Shown here piece after piece: positions 1-9,145 of a stretch of DNA of 64,000 nucleotides. Where the stretch lies: positions 124,001 through 188,000 of the forward strand of contig JAFDVI010000004.1 of assembly GCA_018269055.1 (NCBI GenBank). The letters run 5' to 3'. Numbering within the stretch: position 1 is the first letter of the stretch; every line of letters starts with the position of its first letter. The DNA is from Acidobacteriota bacterium. Lineage in GTDB: Bacteria; Acidobacteriota; Blastocatellia; RBC074. The position numbers and the translations under genes were made by a program. The notes under the pieces were generated by a model that searched no databases, had not been told where the DNA came from, and worked only from the letters and a program-made list of their open reading frames with translations.

Positions 1-2
1 CG

Positions 3-1175
3 TTTGCCACAGTCTTGATTCCAGCGATGTTGATCATGCCGTTCAAGCCGCAAACGCCGCGCGCGGTGGAAATTTCTTATCTGTTGAAACGCTGGTCGCC
101 GATTGTGACGGCTCTGGCGGTAATGATTTCGATGGGCTTGGCGGTTTTGCTCTGGCGAAGCAAACGTTCCTGGTGGCGGCGCGGTTTGCTGGGGGTGCTG
201 CTGGTTCCGGCATTCGTCACGGCATGGTTCGCCCAACAGAATCATTTCGAATGGATGTTCAATCCACTGAAGCAAACCGCGTTTGCCAAAGCTGCCGAGG
301 TTAATTTTGTTGGCGACAAAGACATGGTTTTAGCTGTCACGATCAACGGCGAAGCAGTCGCGTACCCGGTTCGCCAGATGGCGTATCACCACGTGGTTCA
401 CGATACGGTAGGAGGTGTGCCGATTGTGGCAACGTATTGAACGCTCTGTCACACCGGTCTGGTGTGGGAATCAACGGTAGACAATCGGCCACTGAAATTT
501 CACCTGTCAGGGATCAACAACCAGAACTTCATCATGCGCGATGAAGAAACCGGTTCGTGGTGGCAACAGGTTTCCGGCGAAGCGATTCAGGGGCCGCTGA
601 AAGGCCGCAAGCTCACCCCAGCGTTTTGGGATGAGCTGACATTTGCCACCTGGAAACAGGAACATCCCGAAGGCCGTGTGCTGCGTCCGGATGAAAAAGT
701 GGCGGCGCAATACGAAGCCGAAGATTGGGAAGCGCAGTACGAAAAGTTCCGCGTCGTCACGCCGGTTGACCCGAATGACCAATTGAAGCCGCGCACGCTG
801 CTGGTCGGGTTGCAGATCAATGGGCAATCAAAAGCCTATCCGGTCGAATCGCTGCAAAAACAGCAATTGATTCTGGATGAACTCGGCGGCGTTCCGATGT
901 TTGTGTTGATCGGTGAAGACCAGAAATCCGCGCGTGCGTTTGAACGTAAACTTGAAGATCGAACTCTGGAGTTTTTTACCGTCACAGAAGGCAGCAATCG
1001 CCAACTGATTGACACGGAAACCGGCAGCATTTGGAATTTCGCGGGCCGATGCGAAAGCGGGCAATTTGCAGGCAAACAGTTAAAGCCAATCCCAGTTCTG
1101 AAAGATTACTGGTTCGACTGGAAAATTTATCATCCGAAAACAGCGATTTATTTGTTGGGCGAACGGTTGAAGTAA
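3..1175 (+). CDS. DUF3179 membrane protein, selenoprotein with UGA-encoded Sec (5' partial likely)
   Basis: The frame runs from the window edge to TAA at 1173-1175 with a single in-frame TGA at 438-440. Both sides of the TGA are one DUF3179 protein: before it come two hydrophobic segments and VAYPVRQMAYHHVVHDTVGG, after it TLCHTGLVW. The family normally has a YCxLC motif here; the first cysteine is the TGA, giving Y-U-T-L-C, a UxxC redox pair. A SECIS-like hairpin starts 9 nt after the TGA. A second DUF3179-like half follows (about 790-1170). The function of DUF3179 is not established; a redox or metal-related periplasmic role is my inference. The start is uncertain: TTG at 15 and ATG at 27 are available, but the frame is open to the left edge and codes a hydrophobic stretch, so the gene probably begins outside the window. 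Reading it as two separate genes (15-440 and 462-1175) would leave the second starting inside the conserved motif. Confidence 0.85.
441..470 (+). promoter_or_regulatory. Bacterial SECIS-like hairpin of the DUF3179 selenoprotein
   Basis: A perfect 6-bp stem (450-455 CACACC with 461-466 GGTGTG) closes a five-base loop GGTCT at 456-460. The hairpin starts 9 nt after the TGA at 438-440. The E. coli fdhF SECIS apical loop also contains GGTCT, where the G and U contact SelB. Position, stem length and loop fit a bacterial SECIS; the assignment is by pattern, not by a folding program. Confidence 0.8.
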
Positions 1176-1226
1176 TCACGTCTGACAAATGTTTCGCTGC
1201 CTTACGGCAACCCATTTGGAGACCCA

Positions 1227-4200
1227 ATGCGACTACTTCGCCAATTCAATCAACTTCCGACCAAATCCAACACTTCATTTCAGCTTACAATCCGGAAAGC
1301 AAACTTGATCCAAGCCATCGTCACCGGCCTAATCTTGCTGGCCTTTGTCTGCCTGCCTGCAACGCTCAATGCGCAACAGGCTGCGACGGTAACGCTGAGC
1401 GGGCGCGTGACCGACCCTGCTGGGGCCATTGTCGCGAAGGCAACGGTCACTGCCAAACTGAAATCCACCGGCGCGCAAAGAAAGACAGAATCAAACGGCG
1501 AAGGAATTTACGTTCTGTCGAACCTGACACCGGGTGAATATGAAGTCACCATTGAAGCCAATGGATTCAAAAAGGTGGTTATCACAAGCTTCAACCTGCC
1601 CGTTGGACAGATTGTCACGCGCGACATCGCGCTGGAAGTTGGCCAAATTATTGATGACCGGACAGAGCTTTTGGGTGAAGCCCCATTGGTCAATACCAAT
1701 TCTGCCATTGTGGACGGAGTAATCGGCAAAAGAGTGATTGAAAATCTTCCGCTCAATGGCCGCAACTTTCTGGAGTTGGCGTTGCTGGTTCCCGGCAACG
1801 CGCCTGCGCCGAATTTCGATCCGACCAAAACCAACAGCGTTATCATTTCGTCCGCCGGGCAATTGGGACGGGGCAATAATGTGACGATTGACGGCACGGA
1901 CAACAACGACGATGTGGTCGGCGGCCCGCTGCTGAACATTTCGCAAGACGCCGTGCAGGAATTCCAGATTGCCACTAATCGCTTTTCGGCGGAGCTTGGC
2001 CGTTCGTCGTCTTCAGTGATCAACGTTGCCACGAAATCAGGCACGAACGATTTACACGGATCGTTTTCGTTTTTTGAGCGCGACCGGCGCTTGCAGGGAT
2101 TGCCCGCGACCTTTGACCGCACAGGCAATCAAAAACCGCCGTTTGATCGGCAACAATACTCCGGGACGCTTGGCGGCCCGCTCGTCAAAGATCGCGCGTG
2201 GTGGTTCGGTTCGTTTGAGTATCGCAATCAGGATGGCGCGGTTCTGGTTGGCGAACGTGATGTGGCGGCGCGCACGATTCGCCAAACCTTCGCGTCCGCG
2301 CCGCAGGATGATTTGCTGGGACTGGCGCGCGGTGATTGGAAAGTTTCTGATCGTAACGATTTGAGTTTCCGTTACGCGATCGAGCGATTGAAAGACATCG
2401 GGGCGACCAAGCTTGACCGTGCCATCGGCTCCGCTTCGCAGCGACAAAACAGCCGCAATAATCATCAGGCGTTTCTGACCAACTGGACCTCGGTCTTATC
2501 GTCAACGGCGGTCAACAGTTTCAGTTTCAGCGTCAATAACTTCATCAACATCACACTTCCCGTAGCGACAGGGCCGCAACTGACGTTTCCATCCATTCAG
2601 GACGGCGTTTCATTCCGAGTGCCACAGCAAACCAAGATGAACCGGCTGCAATTCGCCGACACGTTTTCATGGGTGCACAGCGCCCATACCTTCAAATTTG
2701 GCGGCGAGTTTCAGCGCATTGACGCCGGGTTTGACCTGGGCGTGTTCCAGCAAGGCCGGATCGAACTGGTGCAGGATTTTGCGGATTTCGATCACAACGG
2801 TGACGGCAAAGTAGACGACAACGACCTGCTGTTTGCCGTGACGTTGCGCAGTTCCAAACCGACGCAATCGTTATTGTTGCCCGATACGGACAACAACCAC
2901 GTCGCCTTCTTTGCGCAGGATGATTGGCGCGCAACCAGAAATTTGACGCTCAACCTGGGGCTTCGATACGAACTGGATACCAACGTCAAAAACAACAGTT
3001 GGTACAGCAACATCAATCCGCTGGTGCAGAGCTTTTACAAAGGCAACCGCGGGATTGATAAAAACAACTTCGCGCCGCGCGTGGGATTCAACTGGGCGAC
3101 CAAGGACAGCAAAACCAGCATTCACGGCGGATACGGCATTTACTACGACCGCGTGACGCTGGAAATCGCTTCGTTGGAACGCGGGCTGGATGGGCGCGCG
3201 CTGGCCATCGAAGTCCGAGCCGGAAACGTGTTGACCGATCCGACCGGCGCACCGATTTTCATTGATCCGGCCACCGGCAAATTCCGTCCAGGAGCGCCCA
3301 CACTGGCCAATCCGTTCAGCGGTTTTATTCTGCCGGGCGCAGGCGCATCGGGCATCAACATCATTGACAACGATCTGCAAAACCCGATGGTGCAGCAATT
3401 CAATTTCGGCATCCAGCGTGAACTCGTTCGCGATCTGGTCTTGCGCGCTGATTATGTGCACAACTTCGGCACGCATTTCATCATCGGGCGCACCATCGGC
3501 ATTGTTCCCAATAATCCCGTAGTGGGCGGGCCGGATCGCGTGGTCAATCTGGAATCGAGCGTTAAAACGAAATACGACGGGTTGCTGCTGAACGCGGAAA
3601 AACGCTTTGCCAACCATTACCAGTTCCGCGCGTCGTATACGCTGTCGAAGGCGTTCAATTTTGCCAATGACGACCAGATTCCCTTTTCCAATGGCCCGGT
3701 GGATTCGCGAAACATCGGGCTGGAATATGGCCCGACGCCAAATGATCGCCGTCATTACTTCACCTTTTCCGGCATCGCCGAATTGCCATACGGGTTCCGT
3801 TTGTCGCCCATTTTCACCGTGACTTCGGGCGTGCCGATGGACATTCTGTTGCCGGATGCCAGTTCGCGCATCCCCGTTTTGCAGCGCAACGCGGGTGGAC
3901 GATTATTCAAAACCGGCGCTGAACTCAACAGCTTTCTCACGCAACTCAACGCGGCGGGCGGCGTGAGTGGCCAGAAATTGCCGTTGGTGCGCGATGACGC
4001 ACGATTCAACGACAATTTCAGTTCTTTCGATTTGCGCCTGTCGAAAGTCTTCAAATTCGGCGAAAAAGTGCAAATCGAGCCGATTGTCGAAGTTTTCAAC
4101 CTGTTCAACGTGACGAATATCCTGGGCGTATCGAACGTCAACTATTCGGGGTTCTCGAATGTGCTGATCCGCGATAGTGACGACAAGACGAGTGCGGGTT

Positions 4201-4304
4201 ATCTGAAATCATCCAGATTCGGACGTCCAGTCACGACGGCTGGCGGTGTGTTTGGTTCAGGCGGCCCGCGCGCGTTTCAGTTTGCCGCGCGGTTTACATT
4301 CTAA
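1227..4304 (+). CDS. Oar-like TonB-dependent receptor with carboxypeptidase-regulatory domain
   Basis: An outer-membrane beta-barrel receptor of 1025 residues. The ATG at 1227 follows a TTGGAGA ribosome site. An unusually long polar leader precedes the signal peptide (about residues 28-50, ending LNAQQ). Then come a carboxypeptidase-regulatory-like Ig fold (about 55-140, GRVTDPAGAIV), a plug domain (about 150-270) carrying LPLNGRNFLELALLVPG, typical of the large acidobacterial Oar-like family, and a C-terminal barrel ending in F, the usual recognition residue for outer-membrane insertion. The substrate cannot be read from sequence; relatives are linked to uptake of sugars, peptides or siderophores. 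No SusD-like partner is adjacent. It lies 51 bp after the DUF3179 gene in the same direction. Confidence 0.92.
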   Translation: MRLLRQFNQLPTKSNTSFQLTIRKANLIQAIVTGLILLAFVCLPATLNAQQAATVTLSGRVTDPAGAIVAKATVTAKLKSTGAQRKTESNGEGIYVLSNLTPGEYEVTIEANGFKKVVITSFNLPVGQIVTRDIALEVGQIIDDRTELLGEAPLVNTNSAIVDGVIGKRVIENLPLNGRNFLELALLVPGNAPAPNFDPTKTNSVIISSAGQLGRGNNVTIDGTDNNDDVVGGPLLNISQDAVQEFQIATNRFSAELGRSSSSVINVATKSGTNDLHGSFSFFERDRRLQGLPATFDRTGNQKPPFDRQQYSGTLGGPLVKDRAWWFGSFEYRNQDGAVLVGERDVAARTIRQTFASAPQDDLLGLARGDWKVSDRNDLSFRYAIERLKDIGATKLDRAIGSASQRQNSRNNHQAFLTNWTSVLSSTAVNSFSFSVNNFINITLPVATGPQLTFPSIQDGVSFRVPQQTKMNRLQFADTFSWVHSAHTFKFGGEFQRIDAGFDLGVFQQGRIELVQDFADFDHNGDGKVDDNDLLFAVTLRSSKPTQSLLLPDTDNNHVAFFAQDDWRATRNLTLNLGLRYELDTNVKNNSWYSNINPLVQSFYKGNRGIDKNNFAPRVGFNWATKDSKTSIHGGYGIYYDRVTLEIASLERGLDGRALAIEVRAGNVLTDPTGAPIFIDPATGKFRPGAPTLANPFSGFILPGAGASGINIIDNDLQNPMVQQFNFGIQRELVRDLVLRADYVHNFGTHFIIGRTIGIVPNNPVVGGPDRVVNLESSVKTKYDGLLLNAEKRFANHYQFRASYTLSKAFNFANDDQIPFSNGPVDSRNIGLEYGPTPNDRRHYFTFSGIAELPYGFRLSPIFTVTSGVPMDILLPDASSRIPVLQRNAGGRLFKTGAELNSFLTQLNAAGGVSGQKLPLVRDDARFNDNFSSFDLRLSKVFKFGEKVQIEPIVEVFNLFNVTNILGVSNVNYSGFSNVLIRDSDDKTSAGYLKSSRFGRPVTTAGGVFGSGGPRAFQFAARFTF

Positions 4305-4346
4305 AGACATCGGCTCCCAGGACTTCGTGTGGGAAGTCAGTAATTG

Positions 4347-4441
4347 CATTGCCCATTAGCCATTGCCCATTCCCCATTAATCGGCAGGAGGAAAAACCCA
4401 TTCTTTCCTGATCGGTAATTGGCAATGGCTGATGGGCAATG
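4347..4441. repeat. Imperfect 25-bp inverted repeat over the permease start
   Basis: The arms 4347-4371 and 4417-4441 are reverse complements at 23 of 25 positions, separated by 45 nt. The arms themselves contain short direct units (GCCCATTAGCCATT, GCCCATT). The right arm includes the ATG of the permease at 4439, and an AGGAGG lies in the loop (4386-4391). It could act as a terminator for the TonB receptor, a translational control hairpin, or be a dispersed repeat of the genome. Confidence 0.7.
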
Positions 4442-5842
4442 GCCAATGAACTTTCCTCGATGACGCAACTGATTGGAATTGGACGTTCGCGACCGACTGT
4501 GGAATCAACAACGCAACTGAAACGACAACTTGGGCTGGCTTCTGCGACCGCAATGATCGTCGGCGAAGTCATTGCGGTCGGCATCTTTCTCACTCCGGCG
4601 GGAATGGCGAAATCGCTGGGTTCGCCATTCTGGATTTTGGTTGTCTGGCTGGTGATGGGAGCGATGGCGGTGTGCGGCGCGTTGTGTTATGGCGCGCTCG
4701 GCGCGCGCTTTCCGGAAGCGGGTGGCAGTTACGTTTACCTGCGCGAAGCTTACGGGCCGGTTGTTGCGTTCTTGTATGGCTGGAAATGTTTTCTGGTGAT
4801 GGATCCCGGCATCACGGCTGCGCTCGCCGTCGGGTTGGCAGGATATATCGCCTATCTGGTGAACTTGACACCCATTGGCGCAAAGCTGGTCGCCATCAGC
4901 GCAATCCTGCTGATCGCCGCAGTCAACATTGTCGGGTTGCGATTTGGAGCCGGACTGATGCGATGGTTAACGGCGCTCAAACTTGGTTCGTTGGGTTTGA
5001 TTGTGGTCTGGGCGATTGCCTTGCGGCTTGGCGACCTGTCGCACTTCACCCCTTTTGTCGTGCAGCGTGCGGGTTCCGCGCCGCTGCTTGGTGCACTGGC
5101 GGGCGGAATGGTCGGGGCGTTTTTCGCGTTTGGCGGTTGGTGGGATTTGAGCAAGCTCGGCGGCGAAGTCCGCGATCCGCAACGCACCTTGCCGCGCGCG
5201 ATGGTTTACGGCGTCATCGGTGTCACGCTGGTTTACGTTCTGACCAGCGGAGTGTTTCTGTATCTGGTGCCGCTGGATCGTGTGACTTCCGGCGAAACCT
5301 TTGCCGCGCAAGCGGGCGAAGCGCTGTTTGGGCGTTCGGGCGGCGCGATTTTTTCCGCCATCGTCATTGTTTCGGTACTGGGCAGTTTGGCCGCCGTCGT
5401 GATGAGCGCGCCGCGCGTTTATTACGCAATGGCTCGCGATGGGGTTTTCTTCGGCGCCATCGCCAAACTCCATCCACGATTTGGCACTCCGGCGCGTGCG
5501 GTTCTGGCGGAAGCTGCGATGGCTTCACTTTTGGCTGCGTTGGGCACGTTCAATCAAATCGTCGCGTACTTTGTGTTCGTCACCGTGATCTTCATTGCGC
5601 TGACTGTCGCTTCCGTATTCCGGCTGAACCGACGGAGCGGCGATTTCGCATCGCGACCAGTGCCCGGTTACCCGTTGACGCCAATAGTTTTTTTGAGCTT
5701 TGTCGCGTTGCTGTTATTCCTGCTCGCGGGCAATAATACCCGGCAGGCTCTTTTAGGCGTGACCATCGTCCTGTTGGGCGCGCCGGTCTATTACCTGATT
5801 TTTCATCGTCAAGAAAGGAAAAACACCGATGGCCTGGATTGA
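4439..5842 (+). CDS. APC-family amino acid permease
   Basis: An integral membrane transporter of 467 residues with about 12 hydrophobic segments. The N-terminal segment has the APC signature GLASATAMIVGEVIAVGIF (near residues 32-50), followed by the polar FPEAGGSYVYLREAYGP stretch, as in amino acid/polyamine antiporters of the LAT/YfnA type. Substrate unknown; amino acid uptake or exchange across the inner membrane is expected. The ATG at 4439 lies in the arm of an inverted repeat and has no good ribosome site directly upstream; ATG at 4460 is an alternative. The 3' end overlaps the next gene (AhpD-like selenoprotein) by 14 nt, so the two are probably co-transcribed and translationally coupled. 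Confidence 0.88.
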   Translation: MANELSSMTQLIGIGRSRPTVESTTQLKRQLGLASATAMIVGEVIAVGIFLTPAGMAKSLGSPFWILVVWLVMGAMAVCGALCYGALGARFPEAGGSYVYLREAYGPVVAFLYGWKCFLVMDPGITAALAVGLAGYIAYLVNLTPIGAKLVAISAILLIAAVNIVGLRFGAGLMRWLTALKLGSLGLIVVWAIALRLGDLSHFTPFVVQRAGSAPLLGALAGGMVGAFFAFGGWWDLSKLGGEVRDPQRTLPRAMVYGVIGVTLVYVLTSGVFLYLVPLDRVTSGETFAAQAGEALFGRSGGAIFSAIVIVSVLGSLAAVVMSAPRVYYAMARDGVFFGAIAKLHPRFGTPARAVLAEAAMASLLAALGTFNQIVAYFVFVTVIFIALTVASVFRLNRRSGDFASRPVPGYPLTPIVFLSFVALLLFLLAGNNTRQALLGVTIVLLGAPVYYLIFHRQERKNTDGLD

Positions 5843-6395
5843 GACCATTCCGATGTCGGAGGCGGATGACAAGCTGCGCTATGTGATGGAAGCGCAACGT
5901 GAACGATACCCAATTGAATATGCTACGCCTGTGCAGCCGACCGCGGACGGCGCGGCGGGCATTGTGGCTTCGCACACGCTGATCCCCGATGCGCTGTATC
6001 ACGCCTTTTCGACCTTTGGCGCGCTGATGTCGCCTGACTTACCCTTGGGAAGACGGCAACACGAAATGATCGCCACCATGGTTTCCGTCACCAATCGGTG
6101 TCATTACTGAATTACCTCTCACGCAGAGTTTCTGCGTCGGGTCACAGTTGATGAAGAGTTGGTCAACGCGCTGCGCGAGGATTACACCACCGCGCCCGTC
6201 ACCGAAGCCGAGCGCGTAATGTTGGATTATGTCGTGCAGTTGACCAAAGACGCCACACGCATCTCGCCGGAACACCACGAACGATTGCGAAAAGCGGGTT
6301 TCGACGATCAAGCCATTTTGCAGATTACGTTGATCGCTTCCTGGTTCAACTACATCAATCGCGTCGCGGACGCGTTGGGAGTGGGCCGCGATTGA
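5829..6395 (+). CDS. AhpD-like carboxymuconolactone decarboxylase-family selenoprotein (CxxU)
   Basis: The gene codes 188 residues if the TGA at 6108-6110 is read as Sec94. The sequence around it is the AhpD active site: Glu79, then Cys91-His-Tyr-Sec94 and His98 (in ITSH). In AhpD the catalytic residues are Glu, CxxC and a His four residues after the second Cys, with 12 residues from Glu to the first Cys; the spacing here is identical, with Sec replacing the second Cys. After the TGA the frame continues with [19 protein letters not shown], typical of peroxidase-related AhpD-like proteins, and ends at TGA 6393-6395. A SECIS-like hairpin follows 10 nt after the internal TGA. The expected role is peroxide or disulfide reduction in the cytoplasm. 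It overlaps the upstream permease by 14 nt. Taking it as two genes would split the active site. Confidence 0.88.
6111..6140 (+). promoter_or_regulatory. Bacterial SECIS-like hairpin of the AhpD-like selenoprotein
   Basis: A perfect 7-bp stem, 6121-6127 ACGCAGA with 6131-6137 TCTGCGT, closes the loop GTT (or a 6-bp stem with loop AGTTT). It begins 10 nt after the TGA at 6108-6110, the distance expected for a bacterial SECIS, and the loop contains the G-U that SelB requires. Confidence 0.75.
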
Positions 6396-6492
6396 AACAA
6401 ACTATCCGCCTTCCGGCTTCGAGCCTTTGTCCCCGCTCAAAGTCTCAACCCAAGCAGGTTAACCTGCGCTCATTCTCTAAACAGGTGTTGAA

Positions 6493-7014
6493 ATGAAATT
6501 CCTAACTACTATCTTCTTGCTTCTATTTTTGCCCTCTCTTGCGTTCGCTCAGGACGATTCTTCCTGGCGACAGGCAACCGAAAAGGAATTGGGGGCATTG
6601 ATTCCCAGCCGCGCTCCGGTGGAAAAAGAACGCATTGAAACAGAGCTTCGCTCGGCATCCGGCGTGACCGACGGCAAGGGCCATTTCATTGCTGGCGTAC
6701 TGCTGATCACCGCCGGGTATTCAGCGCATGGCAAATACACGCACTTTTTCATCACGCAAACACCCATCAGAATCGGCGACGCGAAGATGAAGCCGGGCCA
6801 ATATGTGTATGGGTATCGCCGCTTGGACGACGATACGCTGGAGTTTATTTTTTATGAAGCCGCAACCGGCACACAGGTCGGCGCCACCAAAGCACCCAGA
6901 GAATCCCGCACTGGCCCGATCCGTTCGCTCCTGATTACTCCACCCGTCAAAGGCAAAGGAATGATTCAAATCGGGCGTTTCGGTTGCGAATACAGTCTGG
7001 ATAAAGAGAAATGA
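6493..7014 (+). CDS. Secreted hypothetical protein
   Basis: A 173-residue protein with a clear signal peptide (MKFLTTIFLLLFLPSLAFAQ, cleavage after about residue 19), so probably periplasmic. The mature part is a mixed, beta-rich sequence with no motif I recognise (GAT...RESRTGPIRSLLITPP near the end). The ATG at 6493 has no strong ribosome site; the nearest upstream purine run is weak. It stands alone between the AhpD-like gene and a convergent hypothetical gene, with a 14-bp perfect palindrome (6454-6467, GCAGGTTAACCTGC) in its upstream region that could be an operator. Function unknown. Confidence 0.75.
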   Translation: MKFLTTIFLLLFLPSLAFAQDDSSWRQATEKELGALIPSRAPVEKERIETELRSASGVTDGKGHFIAGVLLITAGYSAHGKYTHFFITQTPIRIGDAKMKPGQYVYGYRRLDDDTLEFIFYEAATGTQVGATKAPRESRTGPIRSLLITPPVKGKGMIQIGRFGCEYSLDKEK

Positions 7015-7091
7015 GGCCTTGACGGTTGACGCGGTGCTCTTTGCGCGCCAGAAGTTTGCGGAACCAATGATTTGTAGCTTGTTTTGCCTGT

Positions 7092-7598
7092 TCAGTTGAT
7101 GTCGGCTTTGGTGACGGTTTCGGCTTCTTCGATGGCTTCGGCCAGCGCGCGTTGATCCGCTTTTTCGGTCATTTGCGAGGCCAGCGCGCGCAGTTGCGGA
7201 ATTTGGCGGTTGGCGGCGTCTTTGAATTTGCGGAGCGCTTTTTTCAGCAAATCGCTTTTTGGTTCGCGCTCAAAAAAATCGTCCAGCTTTTCTTCGCCTT
7301 CTTCCAGAATTTTTTTGTAATCCGTAAGCAGTTCGGCTTTGGTTCCGGTCGGCAGCGGCCCCCAGGTTTCTTCCTCTTTTTTCTTTTGCGTAGCGTTGGG
7401 GTTGGTCAAAACCAGAATCCGGCGGTCAGCGGCTTTGATGAAAACTTCAATGCGCAAATCAATCTGCTGCACGTCGCGCACCTGATCCACTTCCTGCTCG
7501 GTCAGATGATCGCGCGTGCTTTTCTTTTGCGCCACCACAACCATCGCCAGCAATCCCATACACAACAGCAACATTTTTGAAAACCTGAACAACGTCAT
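7092..7598 (-). CDS. Secreted helical hypothetical protein
   Basis: A 168-residue protein starting at ATG 7598 after a strong AGGAGG site. Residues 1-23 form a signal peptide (KMLLLCMGLLAMVVVAQ). The rest is highly charged and helical, with a Lys/Glu-rich stretch (KKKEEETW) and heptad-like segments (LEEGEEKLDDFFE). I recognise no domain. It is downstream of, and co-directional with, the TPR gene starting at 9145, with a 50-bp gap, and may be in the same transcript. Function unknown; a periplasmic helical protein working with the TPR protein is a guess from context. Confidence 0.75.
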   Translation of the reverse strand: MTLFRFSKMLLLCMGLLAMVVVAQKKSTRDHLTEQEVDQVRDVQQIDLRIEVFIKAADRRILVLTNPNATQKKKEEETWGPLPTGTKAELLTDYKKILEEGEEKLDDFFEREPKSDLLKKALRKFKDAANRQIPQLRALASQMTEKADQRALAEAIEEAETVTKADIN

Positions 7599-7648
7599 AG
7601 TTCCTCCTGAAATAGCACCACGTTCTGTTTTTTTCCCTGCGCGTTTCG

Positions 7649-9145
7649 TCAGCCTTTCTTTTTCTTTCCCTGCCCAATTTCAATTTGATGTTTGAGTGAC
7701 GGCAAGCGCAGTTTCACTTTGTCAATTTCCAATTGATTATCCGGCGAAGCCAGTTCCAAAAATTGATTGTACGCTCTCAACGCCTGCTCAAAATCGCCGA
7801 GCTTGTCTAAACAAACGCCGACAAAAAACAGCGTGATGGCGGTTCGCTTACGGTCTCCGCGTTTGGCCTGGTGATCCAGAATCCACAGAAATTCGCGCGC
7901 GGCGTTGGGGAAATCATCAAGCTCAAACAACGCCGTCGCCAGATTCGTTCGCGCGAAATATTCGACATCGCCCGTCGGATTTGAAGCCAGTACGGGTTTT
8001 AGCACGTCCACTGCTTCCTGAAACTTCCGCAGCTTGACCAGCGCCGAAGCCAAACCAACTTGATGATTGGCGTTCTTCGGTTCCAGTTCGGCGGCGGCGC
8101 GGTATTGCTCCAAGGCTTTCTCAGGCTGTTTTGGCAACAGCAATTCCGCCAGTTGAGCGCGCAGCACCGCGCGATTTGGTTCCGCTTTGATCAGATGTTC
8201 CAGTTCCCCGACAGCGTCGGCGGCTTTGCCCGAATCAATCAGCGCCGCCGTCAATCCCGTTCGCGCGTCCGCGTTTGCAGGTTCGGCGTTGACGACTTCC
8301 TGAAATAGGACGACTGCAGCATCGAACTGTTTGGTTTGCGCCAGCAATGCCGCCAACCGCAGTTTCGTTCGTGTGTTCGGCTCAATCGCCAGCGCTGCGC
8401 GCAAATCCGCCGCGGCTTCGTTCGGTTTGTTTTGCGCGATGAACACTTCTGCACGGTACAGCAACGCCGTCGCGTTTTTCGAATCGCGCTTCACCGCTTC
8501 ATTGAGCGCGGGCAGGGCTTCATCGAATTTGTTCGTCACGGTTAGCGCCACGCCAAGCAACATCAAGGTTGCAGCATGATCGTCTCCGGCGGCAATGGCG
8601 GCTTTGGCTTCGGCAATCGCCTCGGCGTATTTGCCTGCGTTGTAATGGATTTCGGCCAACCCGGAATGCGCGCGCGCGGATTGCGGATTCAGTTCCAGCA
8701 CTCGGGCAAACGCCTTTTCGGCCTCGTCGAGCTTCGATTCGGCCAGCGCGATTTCACCCAGTGTCGTTTGCACGCGCGCGAAAATCTGTTTGAGCTGATC
8801 CGTCACCGGGTATTCCGCCAGCAATTGATTCACGTGCATCATCGAAGCTTTCGCTTCAACCAATTTGTTCAGGGAAAAGTAGGCGGCACCGCGCTGAAAT
8901 TCGGCTTGCCACAATTCCGGGTCGAGTTCGAGCGCCTGGCCATAAAGCTCCACGGCCTTGGCCAAATCGCCTGTTTCGTGTGCGCGCTGCCCGGCGTCAA
9001 ACCTGGAAGCGGCCTGCTCCGTTTTATCTTCCGACTTCTGGGCTTGCGCCGGTTTCGGAACTGGTTTGTTTTGACGAGCAGGTTGCGCCGAAACGGCGGT
9101 CGCCATCAGAAGGATAACCAAACTGGTCAGAATCGGTTTGAACAT
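7649..9145 (-). CDS. Secreted TPR-repeat protein
   Basis: A 498-residue protein with a signal peptide (residues 1-21, ending AVSAQ), a Pro/Lys/Gln-rich linker, and then tandem tetratricopeptide repeats to about residue 470 (for example AVELYGQALELDPELWQAEF, KAFARVLELNPQSARAHSGL). TPRs bind partner proteins; with the signal peptide it should work in the periplasm or outer membrane. ATG at 9145 has an AAAGG ribosome site at good distance; a GTG three codons upstream (9154) is less likely. The C-terminus is basic (QGKKKKG). It is transcribed divergently from the isomerase gene at 9258. Confidence 0.85.
   Translation of the reverse strand: MFKPILTSLVILLMATAVSAQPARQNKPVPKPAQAQKSEDKTEQAASRFDAGQRAHETGDLAKAVELYGQALELDPELWQAEFQRGAAYFSLNKLVEAKASMMHVNQLLAEYPVTDQLKQIFARVQTTLGEIALAESKLDEAEKAFARVLELNPQSARAHSGLAEIHYNAGKYAEAIAEAKAAIAAGDDHAATLMLLGVALTVTNKFDEALPALNEAVKRDSKNATALLYRAEVFIAQNKPNEAAADLRAALAIEPNTRTKLRLAALLAQTKQFDAAVVLFQEVVNAEPANADARTGLTAALIDSGKAADAVGELEHLIKAEPNRAVLRAQLAELLLPKQPEKALEQYRAAAELEPKNANHQVGLASALVKLRKFQEAVDVLKPVLASNPTGDVEYFARTNLATALFELDDFPNAAREFLWILDHQAKRGDRKRTAITLFFVGVCLDKLGDFEQALRAYNQFLELASPDNQLEIDKVKLRLPSLKHQIEIGQGKKKKG

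Noticed and set aside
15..440. Reading 15-440 and 462-1175 as two genes or a nonsense-mutated pseudogene
   Set aside because: The TGA replaces a conserved redox Cys and is followed by a well-placed SECIS-like hairpin; the second part would start inside the motif.
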